Counted from the first letter of the stretch, positions 1-12,233 are shown. The stretch: DNA of 64,000 bases from Nageia nagi (GCA_050084985.1 JBITNC010000002.1:6758001-6822000); one strand, 5' to 3'. Numbers and translations are program-made. Notes: a model not told the origin generated them from the letters alone.

Positions 1-239
1 AAATTTTTGACTATTGCTTAAGATGCACAGGAGACTTATTAACAAAAGTTGCCTAATCAATGGGCTCTACAATTTGTGTCAAAAAAAATAATTTTATTTC
101 CCTTTACGATATTGTAGGAATCAAAGAATGGGGAGTAGTAATTCCACATGAAGTAAGTGTCTCAACTTGTTGAATCGGCTGTGACTATCAAGGAGGTGTC
201 AAATGTTGAACTTCTAGTTCTAGCTCTACCTCTTCCATG

Positions 240-2290
240 ACCTTATCTTGATCCTCAATCTTATCTATTGGGCCAGAGTCTTTCTTTTTTTTAGATTCAT
301 CATCATCATCTCCTAGTCCTCCTCCGAGTGCAACTGCTATAGATCCATCGACTCTAGGTACGCTTCCCTTACCTTATTGAATTTGGGTATGCTCTTTGTT
401 TGGGATTTGTTCTTACATCTAGGCTTCTTGTGTAACATCGATATCTACATCTTGGGGCTCTCTTACTTCTTCTATATCAAAAATTTCTACTTCTTTTACC
501 ACCACCTTTGGAACTTCTCCTATAGCCTCTGAAGGTGAAGGTACAGTTATTTGTGACTATGACCTTATCATAGTGGTGCAAGGCTTTTTTACAAGCTTCT
601 CTTCTTTCTTTAAGATTTGTTATTTCTAAACAAAGGTTTGTATTTTCCTTTTCTTCTTTAGAGAAGGCTCCCAATAAGAGGTGGTAGTGTCTGAAGGGTC
701 TAGCTCTCCCTTCTTTAGAAGCTCAACCATGCTAGATGGTTATCTTATCTATATTGGCCTTTCTCTTATAGCAGATTTTCTTTGAAAATGAGGAAAGGGT
801 TGTCCCAACTCTAGTAAAGAATCTTTGGCATACTCAGTCTCTCGGTACTTATCATATTTGAATTTTTTAAATAATTCACTCTCTATGTGGTGAATTTTTA
901 TTGTATACTCAAATTTGAATTTTGTAAAATAATGAATTTTATTAGGATCCCACCCAAGATTTGCTAACTAGGTGAGGACCTCTAGGTTGAGGATAAAATC
1001 TTATCACTTATTTGTTTAGTTTCTATACTTCCTTATTCCCTTAAGGGCCATCCAAGCCTTATTCATGGATATGAACTCCTAATCAAAGTACATTTTTGCT
1101 TTTTATTCAGTTTTATTTACAAAATATTCTATATGAGGCCTACTATTATGGATAAAAGCTGGATATTTTTTGCTTAACCTTATTACTTGGATCATTTCTC
1201 TTGAAGGATCATACATCCATATAGCTTCCACCATATCTAATTTGAAATTTTGTACAATGAATTGAGCTATACTATCTTTACACCCTATTTCTAAAAGAGT
1301 AAAATTTTAAGTGGAAATTGGTATATCTACAATAGACTTAAAATTTACCTTCAAATCCATATTTAATCTCTATAGCACAAATCTATCTTCCCATTTCTAT
1401 TGAGTACAAATGGGGGGTTACATATTTGAATAATAAAAAAGGTTTCTCAAAATACCCATACCTGATTATCACGACGTAGCTTCTTAAGAAGTACTAGTCA
1501 TCGATTTTGTTTTCTCATTGTGCTTTTGCATAATCTGTTGGAGAGTTTTTTGGTTAAAATTTTTACTGTTGTTGCATAGAACTTATCCATAAACTCGTAT
1601 TAAGATCCATGCAACATTGGAACTCATCGGTTCAAATCACAGCCTTGCCTCCATAAGTTTATCAAGATTTTGATGAATGAAGAGCCACCAAAGATATGAG
1701 AAGTGTCTGAAGTTTGACTTCTCAATTTTGAACAAAAACCTCTTTATCTTATTAGTAATAAAAGTTAGGAATTCATAGCAAACATGAGCCTCTATAATAT
1801 TATAAGCCATATGTATTATGATTTCATCTGCTTCAATTTGAGTTTTCTTTCCTAAGATAACTACCAGTGCCTACAACACTTCTCTATATTTTTTTCTTTC
1901 AAAAAAGGCTATCTGATAACTTGGCAAGAGTTTGGCCTTCCTAATGTCTTGATATCTTCCACTAATCCAACTCAATATTTCATCTTGACTGATATAAAAG
2001 TCATTCTTCTCCTTTTTTAAATCAATTTGTTTCTTAACATGAAAAGTCTAATCTACTAGAATAGCAAATGCTTGGATGATGGAATTAGGAGAGTAATTCA
2101 GTACTGCTTCAAACTTTGGTTCTGATACATCTTCCTCTTTTGGACTCTTGAACATTCCTATTTGGTAACCCTTTTGGTTATGTCTATGTGCTAAAGAGTA
2201 TAGCAACTCGAGGTAAGTAAACAACTCATAGGGCACATAATAAGCCAAGCCCTAGTCAATCATGATGTTCCTTTTTGAATGAATGAGTGA
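240..2290 (-). pseudogene. Third ORF relic downstream of pol in element A, unidentified
   Basis: The minus strand shows broken but protein-like reading over about 2 kb. A run at 2048-2248 contains KGYQIGMFKSPKEEDVSE. Between about 1650 and 2040 there is a long charged, helical-looking segment with few stops. The far end, near 235-310, is strongly acidic/lysine-rich (DDDDESKKKK followed by a Glu-rich stretch). Gypsy lineages such as Athila, Tat and Ogre can carry an extra ORF, and this lies on the same strand just after the integrase. I recognise no domain and see no convincing signal peptide or transmembrane segment, so an envelope role is not supported. It could also be a separate inserted gene fragment. 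Confidence 0.5.
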
Positions 2291-3029
2291 CTTCCCCTTT
2301 TTGGTCACCTCAGATGTCATATGCTGCAGAAGAATGGAGCTAGGGTCAACTCTTCATGTTTCCATGTGAGTGATCACCCCCATCTTAGTCTAATTTATTC
2401 CTGGGGCATTCTTAAGATATTCTTCCTACAAAATCAAAAGGTCAACATCAAGTTGATCTATTTTAGCTGCAGAGGATGACTAAAAAGTTGCCATAATATC
2501 AACACCCTTCCTTGAACCTTTGGTTGCTATTTAAAAATAATAATCTAAGCAATGCAAGGTCTTGTAACTTTTGTATCTCTTAACACAACTCAACTCTAAA
2601 ATCTGTAAGTTCTGAATGCTCTAGAAACTTATGTGCTTGAAATCAGCTAAGTGTTAAACTAGAGGGTATGGGGGGAATTTTATTCATCCAAAGTTGGTAA
2701 GATTTTCATTGATGGAAATTACTACTTAAGGATATCAAAACCCGCGCATTGTATGGATCAAGCTAGCAAAAATTGGATAAGTAATTTCAAAGCATGCCAA
2801 ACTTAATTTGTGGTACTTGTGCGATAGTTTATGAAATCTATGGAAATCTTTTCCTAAATGCTACCTTATTTAGTTGATAGTTGAGCAGTACATCGATATT
2901 AACTCTTGATAAAGCTGAATTAAAGTTGATCATTAATGGCTACCTACTTTTTAAAAACTGTGTAGAAGATGTAAAAAAAAATTGAACTAGTTACAATATA
3001 CATTACTTTATGGGTACTACAAGATCATC
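2291..3029. other. Spacer between integrase and ORF3 of element A
   Basis: No coding pattern or LTR-like end is visible. A short G-run near 2669 (plus strand tatggggggaa) lies on the wrong strand to be the polypurine tract of the minus-strand element. Nothing else is recognisable. Confidence 0.4.
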
Positions 3030-4590
3030 TCATTACCTAGTAATGTTTCAAATAGATCTCGTTGATGGGAATAGGTAATTTCCAAGACCCAATAATATCT
3101 TGCAATTTGAATGCATTACTTTGCATGGCTTGAGTAATTATGTATGGTATGCTCCAAAGAAAATCAAATTTTTGATGTCTTTCAGGCTTTGCATTTTCTT
3201 TATCCCATTTGAGGACAATATCTCCTGGTTCAAATTTCACCCAGGAAGATTTTTTCTTATCAAACCACTTCTTGACAATATGCTAGCAATGCTAGAATGA
3301 CTCATATTCTTTGTTCCGATCTTTCTCCAATTTTAGGAGCTGACTATATCTAGATTGTAATGGCTCAAAGTGGTGGTCCTCTATTTCTTACAAAATTTTT
3401 AATGCTGGTAACTCCATGTGTATTGGTAATATAGGTCTTTTACCATATACCAATGCATATGGAGATGTCTTTATTGCTAATTTTATATTGATCATGTCTA
3501 CCCATAATGCAAAGTCTAATTATATATGCCATTGTCTAGGATTCCTTTCAATTTTTCTCTTAATGATTCGAGATAGATTTTTGTTAGTTAATTCAGCTAA
3601 CCCATTACCTTATGGGTAATAGGTTGAAGAGAATAACCAATACACTCCATATTGAACTACAAAGTTTAATAAATTACCTTCAGTAAATGTTAGGCCATTG
3701 TCTGACATAATAGTCTATGGGATTTCAAAGCAAGTGATTATCCTTTTAATCATTTCTATCATCATTTCTTGATTTGCATTTTTACATGGCATAGCCTCTA
3801 ACCATCTAGTGAAGTAATTTATTGCAATCAAAATAAACTTGTGGTTTGTTGAATAATTTGGGTTTATAACACCAATAAAGTTCATATCCCATTGTTGAAA
3901 GGGTTTTTTGACTACCACATGTTTAAGAGGCATTGCAATTTGTCTCCTCTTTCCTATAAATCTGTTGCACTTATCACATTCTCGAGCAATCTTGAATGAA
4001 TCCTGAAATATAATGGGCCAATAATATCTAGCTTATAATACTTTTGCTATTATAATTAGTTCACTGTAATGTTCGCCAAAGAATTTATAATGAAATTCAT
4101 GCAATATTCTTCGAGATTTAAACTTGTGGTTTGTTGAAGAATTTGGGTTTATAACACCAATAAAGTTCATATCCCATTATTGAAAGGGTTTTTTGACTAC
4201 CAAATGTTTGAGAGGCATTACAGTTTGTCTCCTCTTTCCCACAAATCTGTTGCACTTATCACATTCTTGAGCAATCTTGAATGAATCCTAAAATATAGTG
4301 GGCCAATAATATCTAGCTTATAATACTTTTGCTATTGTAATTAGTTCACTGTAATGTTCGCCAAAGAATTCGTAATGAAATTCATGCAATATTGTTTGAG
4401 ATTTATCTTGAGTCACACATATTAATAGGGTTTGATCAAAAAAAAATTTGTATATATGATCATCTATCATGAAAAATTTGAGGGCATACAACTTGAATCT
4501 CCTTTGAAATCTATCCAAAGCTTCAGAACACCTATCAGTTTGGAAATAAATCATGATTTGTTTAATCCAATCACTTTCTTGATTGGGTTA
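3030..4590 (-). pseudogene. Integrase domain of element A
   Basis: The minus-strand reading shows a complete gypsy integrase plan broken by stops. First comes a zinc-binding HHCC region (HYSELI then YYWP then ECDKCNRF). The catalytic core follows with WDMNFIG (first Asp), MSDNGLTF (second Asp) and a GNGLAELTNK segment (Glu). A C-terminal segment at 3037-3240 reads FEPGDIVLKW, typical of the gypsy GPF/GPY-type tail. All three DDE residues can be read. The zinc finger and the start of the core are present twice because of an internal 285-bp duplication. In-frame stops, for example after AKVL and within the core, make it non-functional. Confidence 0.85.
3836..4405. repeat. 285-bp tandem duplication inside the integrase
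   Basis: Positions 3836-4120 and 4121-4405 are near-identical head-to-tail copies, both beginning aacttgtggtttgttgaa and ending in caatattNttNgagattt. Scattered substitutions suggest an old event. The period is 285 bp, or exactly 95 codons. Each copy holds the HHCC zinc-binding region and the WDMNFIG start of the core. Confidence 0.93.
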
Positions 4591-5079
4591 TTGTTCATCC
4601 TCCATAAGAGCAATCATATGTGAAGCTTCAGCTATATTTTTACAGAGAGCCCTACCTCTGATCAAGTTTAATGGCTTAATTTCTATGTCATATTCTATTA
4701 TTTTAGTAATCCAACTAGCTTTTCCTTCACCTAAATCTCCATGTCTAATATAATTTCTTATATATGAATGGATAGTAAATACAAGGATTCTATTATGGGA
4801 GACATAATGCTTGAATTTTTTAAGTCTTTTCATTATGAAAAATACTAGCTTTTCAATAAATGAGTACCTTTGTTGATATTGATGCAATGTTTGACTATGA
4901 AAGGCAATTAGATGTTCTTCATTGTTGTCATCCTTTTATGCTAGAATTACAGCAATACTCTTATCTGCTCCATGTGCATGCTTGATGAAATCTTTTGACA
5001 TATTAAGATTTTTAAGCACGGGAGCTTTTGTTATAGCTTTTTTTAATTTCTTTAAAGATAACTTTTACGTCATATGACC
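4588..5079 (-). pseudogene. Gypsy-type RNase H / RT connection domain of element A
   Basis: The clearest part is the 99-codon open stretch at 4588-4887. It reads RYSFIEKLVFFIMKRLKKFK and later EYDIEIKPLNLIRGRALC, which matches the normal gypsy RNase H signature (YS.IEK..., then E.DI....N.I.G.AL). It follows RT directly and precedes the integrase, which is the standard place. The upstream half is broken by stops. This is the ordinary RNase H, distinct from the extra copy at 6340-6735. Confidence 0.75.
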
Positions 5080-6133
5080 AAGAAAATACATCTTTTTTTA
5101 GCATTGAAGTGATTGAGGATACAATCTTTGAAAAATTATTGATAAATTTTCTAACAAAATTGATGACCAAAGAATGACTGCAAGGCCTTCTTGTTAAAGG
5201 GGAGTGGCAATTCTTCTATAGCTTTTACTCTATTTGGATCGATTACTAATCCCTCTTTTGAGACAATGTGGCCAAGTAATTTTTCTTAGTTGACCATAAA
5301 ATTTGATTTTTTTGGATTTATTTAAATGCCAAATTTCATGCATCTTTCAAAGATTAATCTTAGATGTTCTAGGTGATCACTTTTGTTTTTAGAGAAGATT
5401 ATGATATCATCTAGATAGTTTAGTATAATCTTATTTATTAATTCACCAAATGCATGATCCATGGCTCTTTGAAAGGTGGCTCCTACATTGAAAATACCAA
5501 ATGATATTCTTTAAAAAGCAAATGTCCTCTATTTTGTTGTAAATGTAGTTTTGAATTGATCTTCATCTTTCACCTAAATCTAGTTTCTGAGTAACCATTA
5601 ATCATTGAAAAATAGTAAGCTTTGGCTACTGTATCTAGAATCTGCTCCATAAGAGGGAGAGGATAATTATCTTTAAGAGACATTTTATTCAAATTTCTAA
5701 AATCAACATTAAGTCTGATTTCTCCACTTTCTTTCTAATAGGAACTAGATTTGCAACCCAAGAAGAATGCTTGATAGGATAAATAATTTTTGAAGCAAGA
5801 AGCTTGATTAACTCTTGTTTCATAGCTTCCTTTATTTTTGGGTTGACTAGTCTTTATTTTTGCTTGTATGGTTTGACCTTTGGTTCAAGCTCAATTATGT
5901 GTTGGGTGACATTTTTGTCATGTCTTAAGATCATCATAAGTTCAGGTAATTACTTGAAAAAACTTATGATAAATTTGAGACATAATAACCTTTTCTATAT
6001 CAAAACACTTTAAACTAATTTTTATATACTTCCCAGGTTCTACCTTTAACTCAACATAATTTTCCTTCAAGATGACCGAATACTTAGGCTTTAGCACATC
6101 TTTTGAATCAAATAGTCTTTCAAAAAAGAGCAA
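5080..6133 (-). pseudogene. Reverse transcriptase domain of element A
   Basis: On the minus strand the palm region can be read: KKSGEIRLNVDFRNLNK, then LKDNYPLP, then AYYFSMINGYS, and further on NVGATFQRAMDHAFG and the catalytic YLDDIIIFS box near 5420. The motif A aspartate appears as Asn (SMINGYS where SMIDGYSG is usual), which would kill polymerisation even without the several stops. A 63-codon open piece at 5942-6133 forms the N-terminal linker. Order and motifs are firmly Ty3/gypsy. Confidence 0.9.
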
Positions 6134-6339
6134 TTCTTTTGGTATAATATTATTTCTAAGTTGAATGACATTTGATTCTTAGAAATGATTAGGCATTTTC
6201 TGAGTACCAAAAGTGTGAGCCAATACTTCATGCATGAGGAAGTTCACAATATGCTTATTGGAGTCAAATACTTGCCAAAAATTTGCAATATCGAGTACTT
6301 AAGGCCTACATTAAACTTTGACTCCAAGAGCTCCTCTTT

Positions 6340-6735
6340 TATAATGAGTAGGATTATAATGTGCCCCTCATCTAGCAAGTGCATCAGCTATTTGGTTGTA
6401 TCTTCTAGGAATAGATATAAAATTGATAGCTAGAAATGACTCTAATAAATCCCACACTCTATTCTTGTAGTTCTTCAGATAATGATATTTTGCACTAATC
6501 TGATTTCTAACCTACTTAATGATCAATTTTGAATCACCATGAATAATCAAGCATCTAATGCCTATACTGATTACTTTAGATAACCCTAAATAAAGGGTTT
6601 CATACTCAGTAGCATTGTTTGTACAAGTCTATGTGAATCGAAAGGAGAATCTTTTGGTAGTTCTCTTAGAAAATTTGAAGACCACTCTAGCTCCACATCC
6701 ATGTCTACATCAAGAACCATCAAAATACATTATTC
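6340..6735 (-). pseudogene. Extra RNase H domain located upstream of RT in element A
   Basis: The minus strand reads MYFDGS, then CGARVVF, NNATEYETLYLGL, IHGDSKLI, and finally NQIADALAR. These are the RNase H-fold motifs with all four catalytic acidic residues visible: Asp in FDGS, Glu in TEYETL, Asp in GDS and Asp in IADALA. At least three in-frame stops interrupt it. The shape (NNxAEYEAL, GDSxLI, ADALA) resembles the plant/archaeal-type RNase H found as a second copy in Tat/Ogre elements. Here it lies between protease (about 6.95-7.36 kb) and RT (5.1-6.1 kb). In the Ogre order I know, the extra copy follows the usual RNase H. Confidence 0.85.
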
Positions 6736-6949
6736 ATATCTCATGTTCTTTATCAGTAGTGATTGAGATTAGTTGATTTTTCTCATTTAAACAATAATTT
6801 CCCATGCCAACATCTATGACCTGATAATTTAGATCATTTTTTAAAAGAACTTCAGTTGTTAGTAGTGATTCCTTTAGTGTGTCTAGATCATTCATACAAT
6901 TTTGTTTAGTGATCCTTTTAAGATGGATAGTTTTGGTGCTTTCATTTAG

Positions 6950-7360
6950 AATTTTTACTTATTTATTTTGAAAAGGAAGAAGAAAATGACTATAGTCTAA
7001 GGCTAGGTATCCTTCTAATTTAGTAGTAAATTTTTTGAAAAGACATATTCTAAATAAAGGTGGAAGATCAACTACAATAACATCTTGGATAATGCAAATA
7101 TTAGGGAAGGCATTCAAAAAAGTTATTTGAACTCCTTTCACACTACCAACTACATCTACTAAGGAAGAATCTAATTATATGACACTATCAATACATTTTA
7201 TAATATATAGCTTCATTTCATCTATAATAACTTCAGGGATCATAGTTATTGTAGCTTCAGTATCAATCATACAATTGTTCACTACCTAACCTTTTAGTCT
7301 TAGATATAAATAGAAAGGTGGGTGTCTTGTTATACCTATTAGAGCTGGAGGGATAACTTC
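6950..7360 (-). pseudogene. Aspartic protease domain of element A
   Basis: The minus strand reads VNNCMIDTEATITMIPEVIIDEM, the retroviral-type protease pattern in which DTG/DSG is expected; here the Gly has become Glu (DTE). The open stretch at 6959-7141 (VKGVQITFLNAF...DVIVVDLPP) continues the fold. In-frame stops flank the active site. Position after gag and before the polymerase domains agrees with the call. Confidence 0.7.
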
Positions 7361-7389
7361 AGACATGGTATATATAGGATTCTCTTCAT

Positions 7390-8979
7390 TTACCTTTTTT
7401 TACTATTTCTTAACTTTAAAGCTTTTTGCAAAAGATCTAATTGACTTGGTATCTTTAATGCATCAAACATAATCATCTTAGAACAAGTTTTCTTTAATTC
7501 TTCAACAATATTGTATGGAGCATATGGGATGAACTTACTTGGTTTTGCTTGTTGATGTGTTCTAAAATGTTGAGTAGCTTTTTCTTTATAATAATTAGTA
7601 ATGAAAGGATATCTCAATATGTTGGATCTTTATTTCTTTGGGACTTCTTTTCTAGTTGTAGCAGGGTTTGTTTCATTCAAGGTATTAGTACCTGGATTTG
7701 ATTGAATAGTACCTGGATTAAATGGAACTTGATGATGTTGGTTCTGAGGCTAAGCCAAGGGAGCCTTAGCTTTCTTAGGTTCAAGTTGTACTTGAGTGTA
7801 TGCTCGATATTGCTAAGTGGCTTGAAGTTGCTATGGAATTGCTAAAGAAGTTGCTCTAGTTTGAACACAATTTGCTTATTCTCCATCGTATCCTAAAAGC
7901 CAAAAATTCACCATTATGATATCAACAGTAGGATCTAATGTAGGTTCTACCATTTGGTCAAAATGTAAGCCCAAGTACTAATGTTGATACATCACTTATG
8001 AATCTGAAAAATGAGGATCTGAATATGATGGACACCATTTCGTAATACCCAAAGTAACACTATCTACAAAATTAATCATAACAAAATTTTTAATTATTTT
8101 AAGAGGATTTGTCTATTCTAGCTAGTTGACCTTGGGTTGGAATCTTGGTTGATACTGATTATCATATCTTTCATAATTCAAACTATGATTCTACCTTTCT
8201 TGCAAAGTGAGCTTATTAGTTAGATTTCTAATAGTTACCTATAAATGCCTTATTCTTTTCTCTTCTTGAGATTTAGGTTTAGTACTAGTACTTATGGATG
8301 CAAGAGCAAGTAATGCTGGTAACTAATTTTGGATAATAGGTTTGAGAGGAGGTGGTAAGGCAAGAACTCCAAGGTGACCTAATTATGGAGCCTATTTAGA
8401 AGGCAAATTCGAAAATAATAGTATGATTGTTCTAGGCTACATTTTACCAGAAGACACCAAGGTATGTTCTATAGCTTTTGTTATTTGATAAACATGGGGA
8501 AATGTATCTCCTAACATAATAATAAACATATTGAGGTCAATAAGAAAAGCTTTTCTGTAATACATCAGAGCTTGTGCATTTGTTGGTCTAATCTTTGTTG
8601 GTATGGACTTCCATGTTCTTTTGAATTTGATATTGAAATTATCAATGGATTCATGAAGATGTATTTTGATACATGCTATGAGGCTAAGGAACATGCTATC
8701 ATCACCATATGCAACAAATATTTTAATTAAATCCTAACATAACTCTCCCTATGAATTTATAGATTGGAAGGTAAGAGTTTTGAACCACTTAGCTGCTTTA
8801 CCTTCAAAAGAATGTGATAGTAACGTAGTCGTCATGATTTTATCTGTAATATCAGATTTTGAAGTCAACAAAGATAGGTCTTGATAATTTTCATATGGCA
8901 TCTTTTTAGAGCCATCATACTTAGGCAAAACTTTGAAAGCTACTTGAGGTATAGGAGGTGAATTAGCAGTAACAACCAA
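7390..8979 (-). pseudogene. Gag of element A
   Basis: The retrotransposon gag domain is visible in two open pieces: 8749-8979 (PKYDGSKKMPYENY, then FEGKAAKWFKTL) and 8437-8694 (ESIDNFNIKFKRTW). Together they give the usual W-to-F..F core. Downstream, a Gln/Asn/Arg/Tyr-rich stretch near 8150-8220 (NYERYDNQYQPRFQP) is typical of the tail before the protease. I see no clear CCHC knuckle. Multiple stops break it. Confidence 0.75.
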
Positions 8980-9375
8980 AGGATGACTATTATTCTAGGC
9001 AAGAAAATCTATCGATTGAGCCATACTTGGAGAATGGGTAGGAGATGAAGGATTTTTGGGGATTGAGTCAAATACAACTAACAATGGGATTGCCCCTAAG
9101 GGGACTAAAGGAAGTGCAACCTAAGAAATCTTTCTCCTAGTCCTCCTATGAAGAACTGATAGCTCTTGAAATCTAGGTTGTTTAAAAAGAATTTTTGGCA
9201 CTACTTCTAGTTACTCTATGTTTTGGAGGTGCTAAGGTTCAAAACATTGACTGGTTTATATCAGAGTCATCAATAAGGTTAAAATAACCTTATAATCTTG
9301 AAGGATTTAATTGATAGCCCACCAGATAAGGTTATCAGGTCTAACTATGCCTGCTAAATATAGAATTTAGCTCAC

Positions 9376-9393
9376 ATCCCATCAGGCATGCCA
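9376..9393 (-). promoter_or_regulatory. PBS-like site of element A
   Basis: The minus strand reads TGGCATGCCTGATGGGAT. The start and spacing resemble the gypsy PBS type TGGCGCC...GCCGGGGA, with several changes. It lies about 400 bp upstream of gag, where the 5' LTR should end. Confidence 0.4.
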
Positions 9394-10382
9394 AAAATAG
9401 AACTAGCTACTATTGATCGGTATAGCGTAACCTCAAATGGTTTGGTTTGGTTGTGTTCTCCACTACTTGTAATAGTAGGTTCTTTGAAATAGTAGAAGGT
9501 GGTGAGAAAGCACTCATGTTGGTTTTCTGCTCAATCTCTGATTTATAGGCTAGTTCCTATCTGTATTCAAGGTTAAAAGTAATAGGAAAGGAATGAAAAG
9601 ATAAAGAGTTATAGGAAAGAGACAAGTAAATAAAAAGAGCTAAAACAAGAAATATACAACCTAAGCATTGTAGCATAAGCAACAATCCATAGTCATGATT
9701 AAGAATAGCAAACTATCTCGCACTTGGGATCTCACAATCATAATACATAGCCATAATTTGAAGAAAACATTTCACACATAACATCTATAAGAGCAATAAA
9801 TAGCCACTTTGTTGCAAGAGGGCAAAGTATTATTTGTTTGTATTATTATATATGAATAGATCTTACATATTTAGGTAAATTTGCTAAAATGTTTGATCCC
9901 TTTGAACTTTAAGAGTTAGCTATTTATACAATTTCCCTCTTTTCTTGGGTGGTTGGGTTTCATTAATATACATAATTGCTAGCATTAAATGAAATAACTA
10001 AAATAGTGCTATTTACATAAATACTACAACTATGTTAGATTACATAGTGAATAAGTATCAACAACATGACTATCTTGGAATTTGCAATTTCTAAACATCT
10101 ATGTCCATAGAGTCGCAATCCTTATGATATGTTGTTGGTTGATTCTTCTTCGACCCTGTAGCTGATTAGAGATAGCACTGTAACTGACTAAGTAATTATT
10201 TAACTATAAATTGATGGGTATGATTTGATACAATGCTCTATCAATTGTTATCTACTTCTCTGCAATCTTTATGATCTTTACTGTAGATGTCATTAATTAG
10301 AGAATGGTGATTGATAGACATTATGTTAACTTGGTTCAAGAAGAAAGTGCCACTATTATGTGGAAATGAGTTGGTGTCGACA
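9394..10382 (-). repeat. Probable 5' LTR of element A
   Basis: This is bounded on the right by a minus-strand start TGTCGACACCAA (10371-10382) and on the left by the PBS-like site. A TATA box TGTATAAATA sits at 9921-9930 on the minus strand. No partner LTR exists in the window, so both ends are inferred. Confidence 0.4.
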
Positions 10383-10492
10383 CATTAATAGGGCCCCAAG
10401 GGTCAAACACTTAAGATAAAATGGACCTGGGTGTTCCTTCTTATGCATTACTCTTACCTTTTCTTGGTAGGTTCTATGTTCTTCATTCGGAC

Positions 10493-10660
10493 TTTATTGA
10501 TAATCTAGTTCTTTTAGGACCCGTTGATTTCAACCAAAAATCATGACATCATCTCTCAAAATTGATGGGCTTTATTGATGATCTGGTTCATCCAGGACCC
10601 ATTGATTTCAGTCAAAAATCATGACATCATCTCTCAAAATTAGCAAGCTTTGTTGATGAT
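10493..10660. repeat. 78-bp tandem repeat, two copies plus a partial third
   Basis: Copies start at 10493 and 10571 with tttattgatgatctggtt-like sequence, and both contain aaaatcatgacatcatctct. A weak third copy begins near 10649. They lie just outside the presumed LTR of element A. Confidence 0.85.
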
Positions 10661-10679
10661 TTGTCTTTGAATTTATGCA

Positions 10680-11000
10680 AGTCCGGGACACTTGTGTCAA
10701 CAATTCCTAGACACTCTAAGGGAATAAATATAATTCTTGGGCATTCTTATTTTCATAACTTTCAGGTATTATTTACAATTCTTCCAGGTACTCTTAAGAA
10801 AATAACATAACTCCCGAGTAGTCTTATTTACAAAACTAACACTCTAAGAGAAAGAAATGAGAAGAGGGGTGATTAACAAGAATGAAAGAATACAAGAATT
10901 TACAACTCACGAAGACTCCAGGAGAATAATATGCCTCCTGGGCACTCTTGTATACATAACTCCTGGGCACTAAAGAATAAAAGAATAGAGAATAAAGAAT
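10680..11000. repeat. Degenerate short repeats with core ataactcctgggcactctt
   Basis: Variants of the core recur about every 30-50 bp, for example near 10735, 10780, 10810, 10935 and 10960. The region has no open reading frame of interest. Confidence 0.55.
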
Positions 11001-12233
11001 AATTTAGAATTACCCCAATTCAGAGTGTAATTATAAAAGAATATAAAAAGGAAAGTTATCAAGCTTCGCCAAAGGTTGTGTTAAGATAAAGAGATCTAGG
11101 GGAGGAGAAAATGGGGCATCTATTAGGTACAAAGTAATGATGTTGCCTTAATTTAGACCTATCTTTAAGAAGGTTTCGAAGGAACCCAATTTATTATGTA
11201 AGGAGCATTTTTTCAATTATTAATAAGGGTTTAAAGGTGAACTACTGCCATGGCAACCTTATTAGCTTGAATTAAAATATGTAATGTTTCTACTCTATAA
11301 AAAATAAGTTATATAGGTGCAAGATTTGAATTGTTTGCACTTGCGAATGGGATTTTAGCTATAGGAATGATTGGAGTAGATCGAATGAGATTGATATTGA
11401 TATTGTACTCCATAGAAAAAATTAATTTAGCACATAAAAAATAAATTAACACTACAAATAATATGATAATACAATATAAAACTAAGAAGAGATAAACCAA
11501 GGAAGACAAAGATGATAGGAAAATATTTATTTTATTAAATATCATAGACCTCTTCAAGGGACCATGTCCTTAGCATCAATTCAATACAATTCTCTAAGGT
11601 TGAAATTTTGGTTCATGTCATGTTTTTTTATAGATTACAAATAGCTTCCCATATGTGTCACCTCATATTATTCTCCTTACACATATTCCTAACACCTACA
11701 TAATATTATATGGTAAAATAAATCTTGTAGTGTTCTTTTAAACTCAAGGGTTTGTAGGACCTATAAAAGTTTATCCAAAAATAAATATAAATCAATCATG
11801 TATTTGAATATTTCTTTCTAACAAAATTAAGCTATATAATAAAATCATTAAGCATGTTTTAGTTATCTTGATTTATAAATTTATGGATCAAGCTATAATT
11901 ACAAATATTTTTATAGGTTTCACTAAATATAAATAATATTCTTCTACACCACATAGATATTATTCTATGAAATAATATTCTTATATGGCACTTACACAAT
12001 ATTTTATGGTATAACTTTGCCACATCAAAATATTCTAACATGCTCACCAAGTCATAATATTATGTCTCCTACTTATGCCACATCACAATATGAGTCATTG
12101 TTTGTAGATCTATGGTGGAGGTGTAGCATGATCCTCATCACATCATAATATTTTATCTCTTATTGATGTCACACCCCAATATGAATCATCATTCATGGAT
12201 CCATGGTGAAGATGCAACATGCTACCCCCCTAA
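11001..12233. other. AT-rich stretch without a recognisable gene
   Basis: No coding signature is visible. Near the right end, a degenerate tandem pair of about 90-bp period (copies from about 12072 and 12162) shares ccacatcacaatatgagtca-like and ggatccatggtggaggtg-like blocks. The remainder looks like old, unassignable LTR or intergenic DNA. Confidence 0.4.

Larger units (their letters stand above)
1..10382 (-). mobile_element. Element A: decayed Ty3/gypsy retrotransposon, Tat-like, 3' end outside window
   Basis: Reading the minus strand from right to left gives a probable 5' LTR (about 9.4-10.4 kb), a PBS-like site, gag, protease, an extra RNase H, reverse transcriptase, the usual RNase H, integrase and a third coding relic. 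All frames carry many stops and frameshifts, so it is a fossil. The 3' LTR was not found and must lie left of position 1 or be lost. A second RNase H domain is a known trait of the Tat/Ogre branch of Ty3/gypsy, which is why Tat-like is proposed. Its position before RT is unusual as far as I know. Family assignment is inference from domain order and motifs. Confidence 0.8.

Noticed and set aside
240-2290. Envelope-like gene in element A
   Set aside because: No signal peptide, transmembrane segment or cysteine pattern is visible; left as an unidentified ORF.
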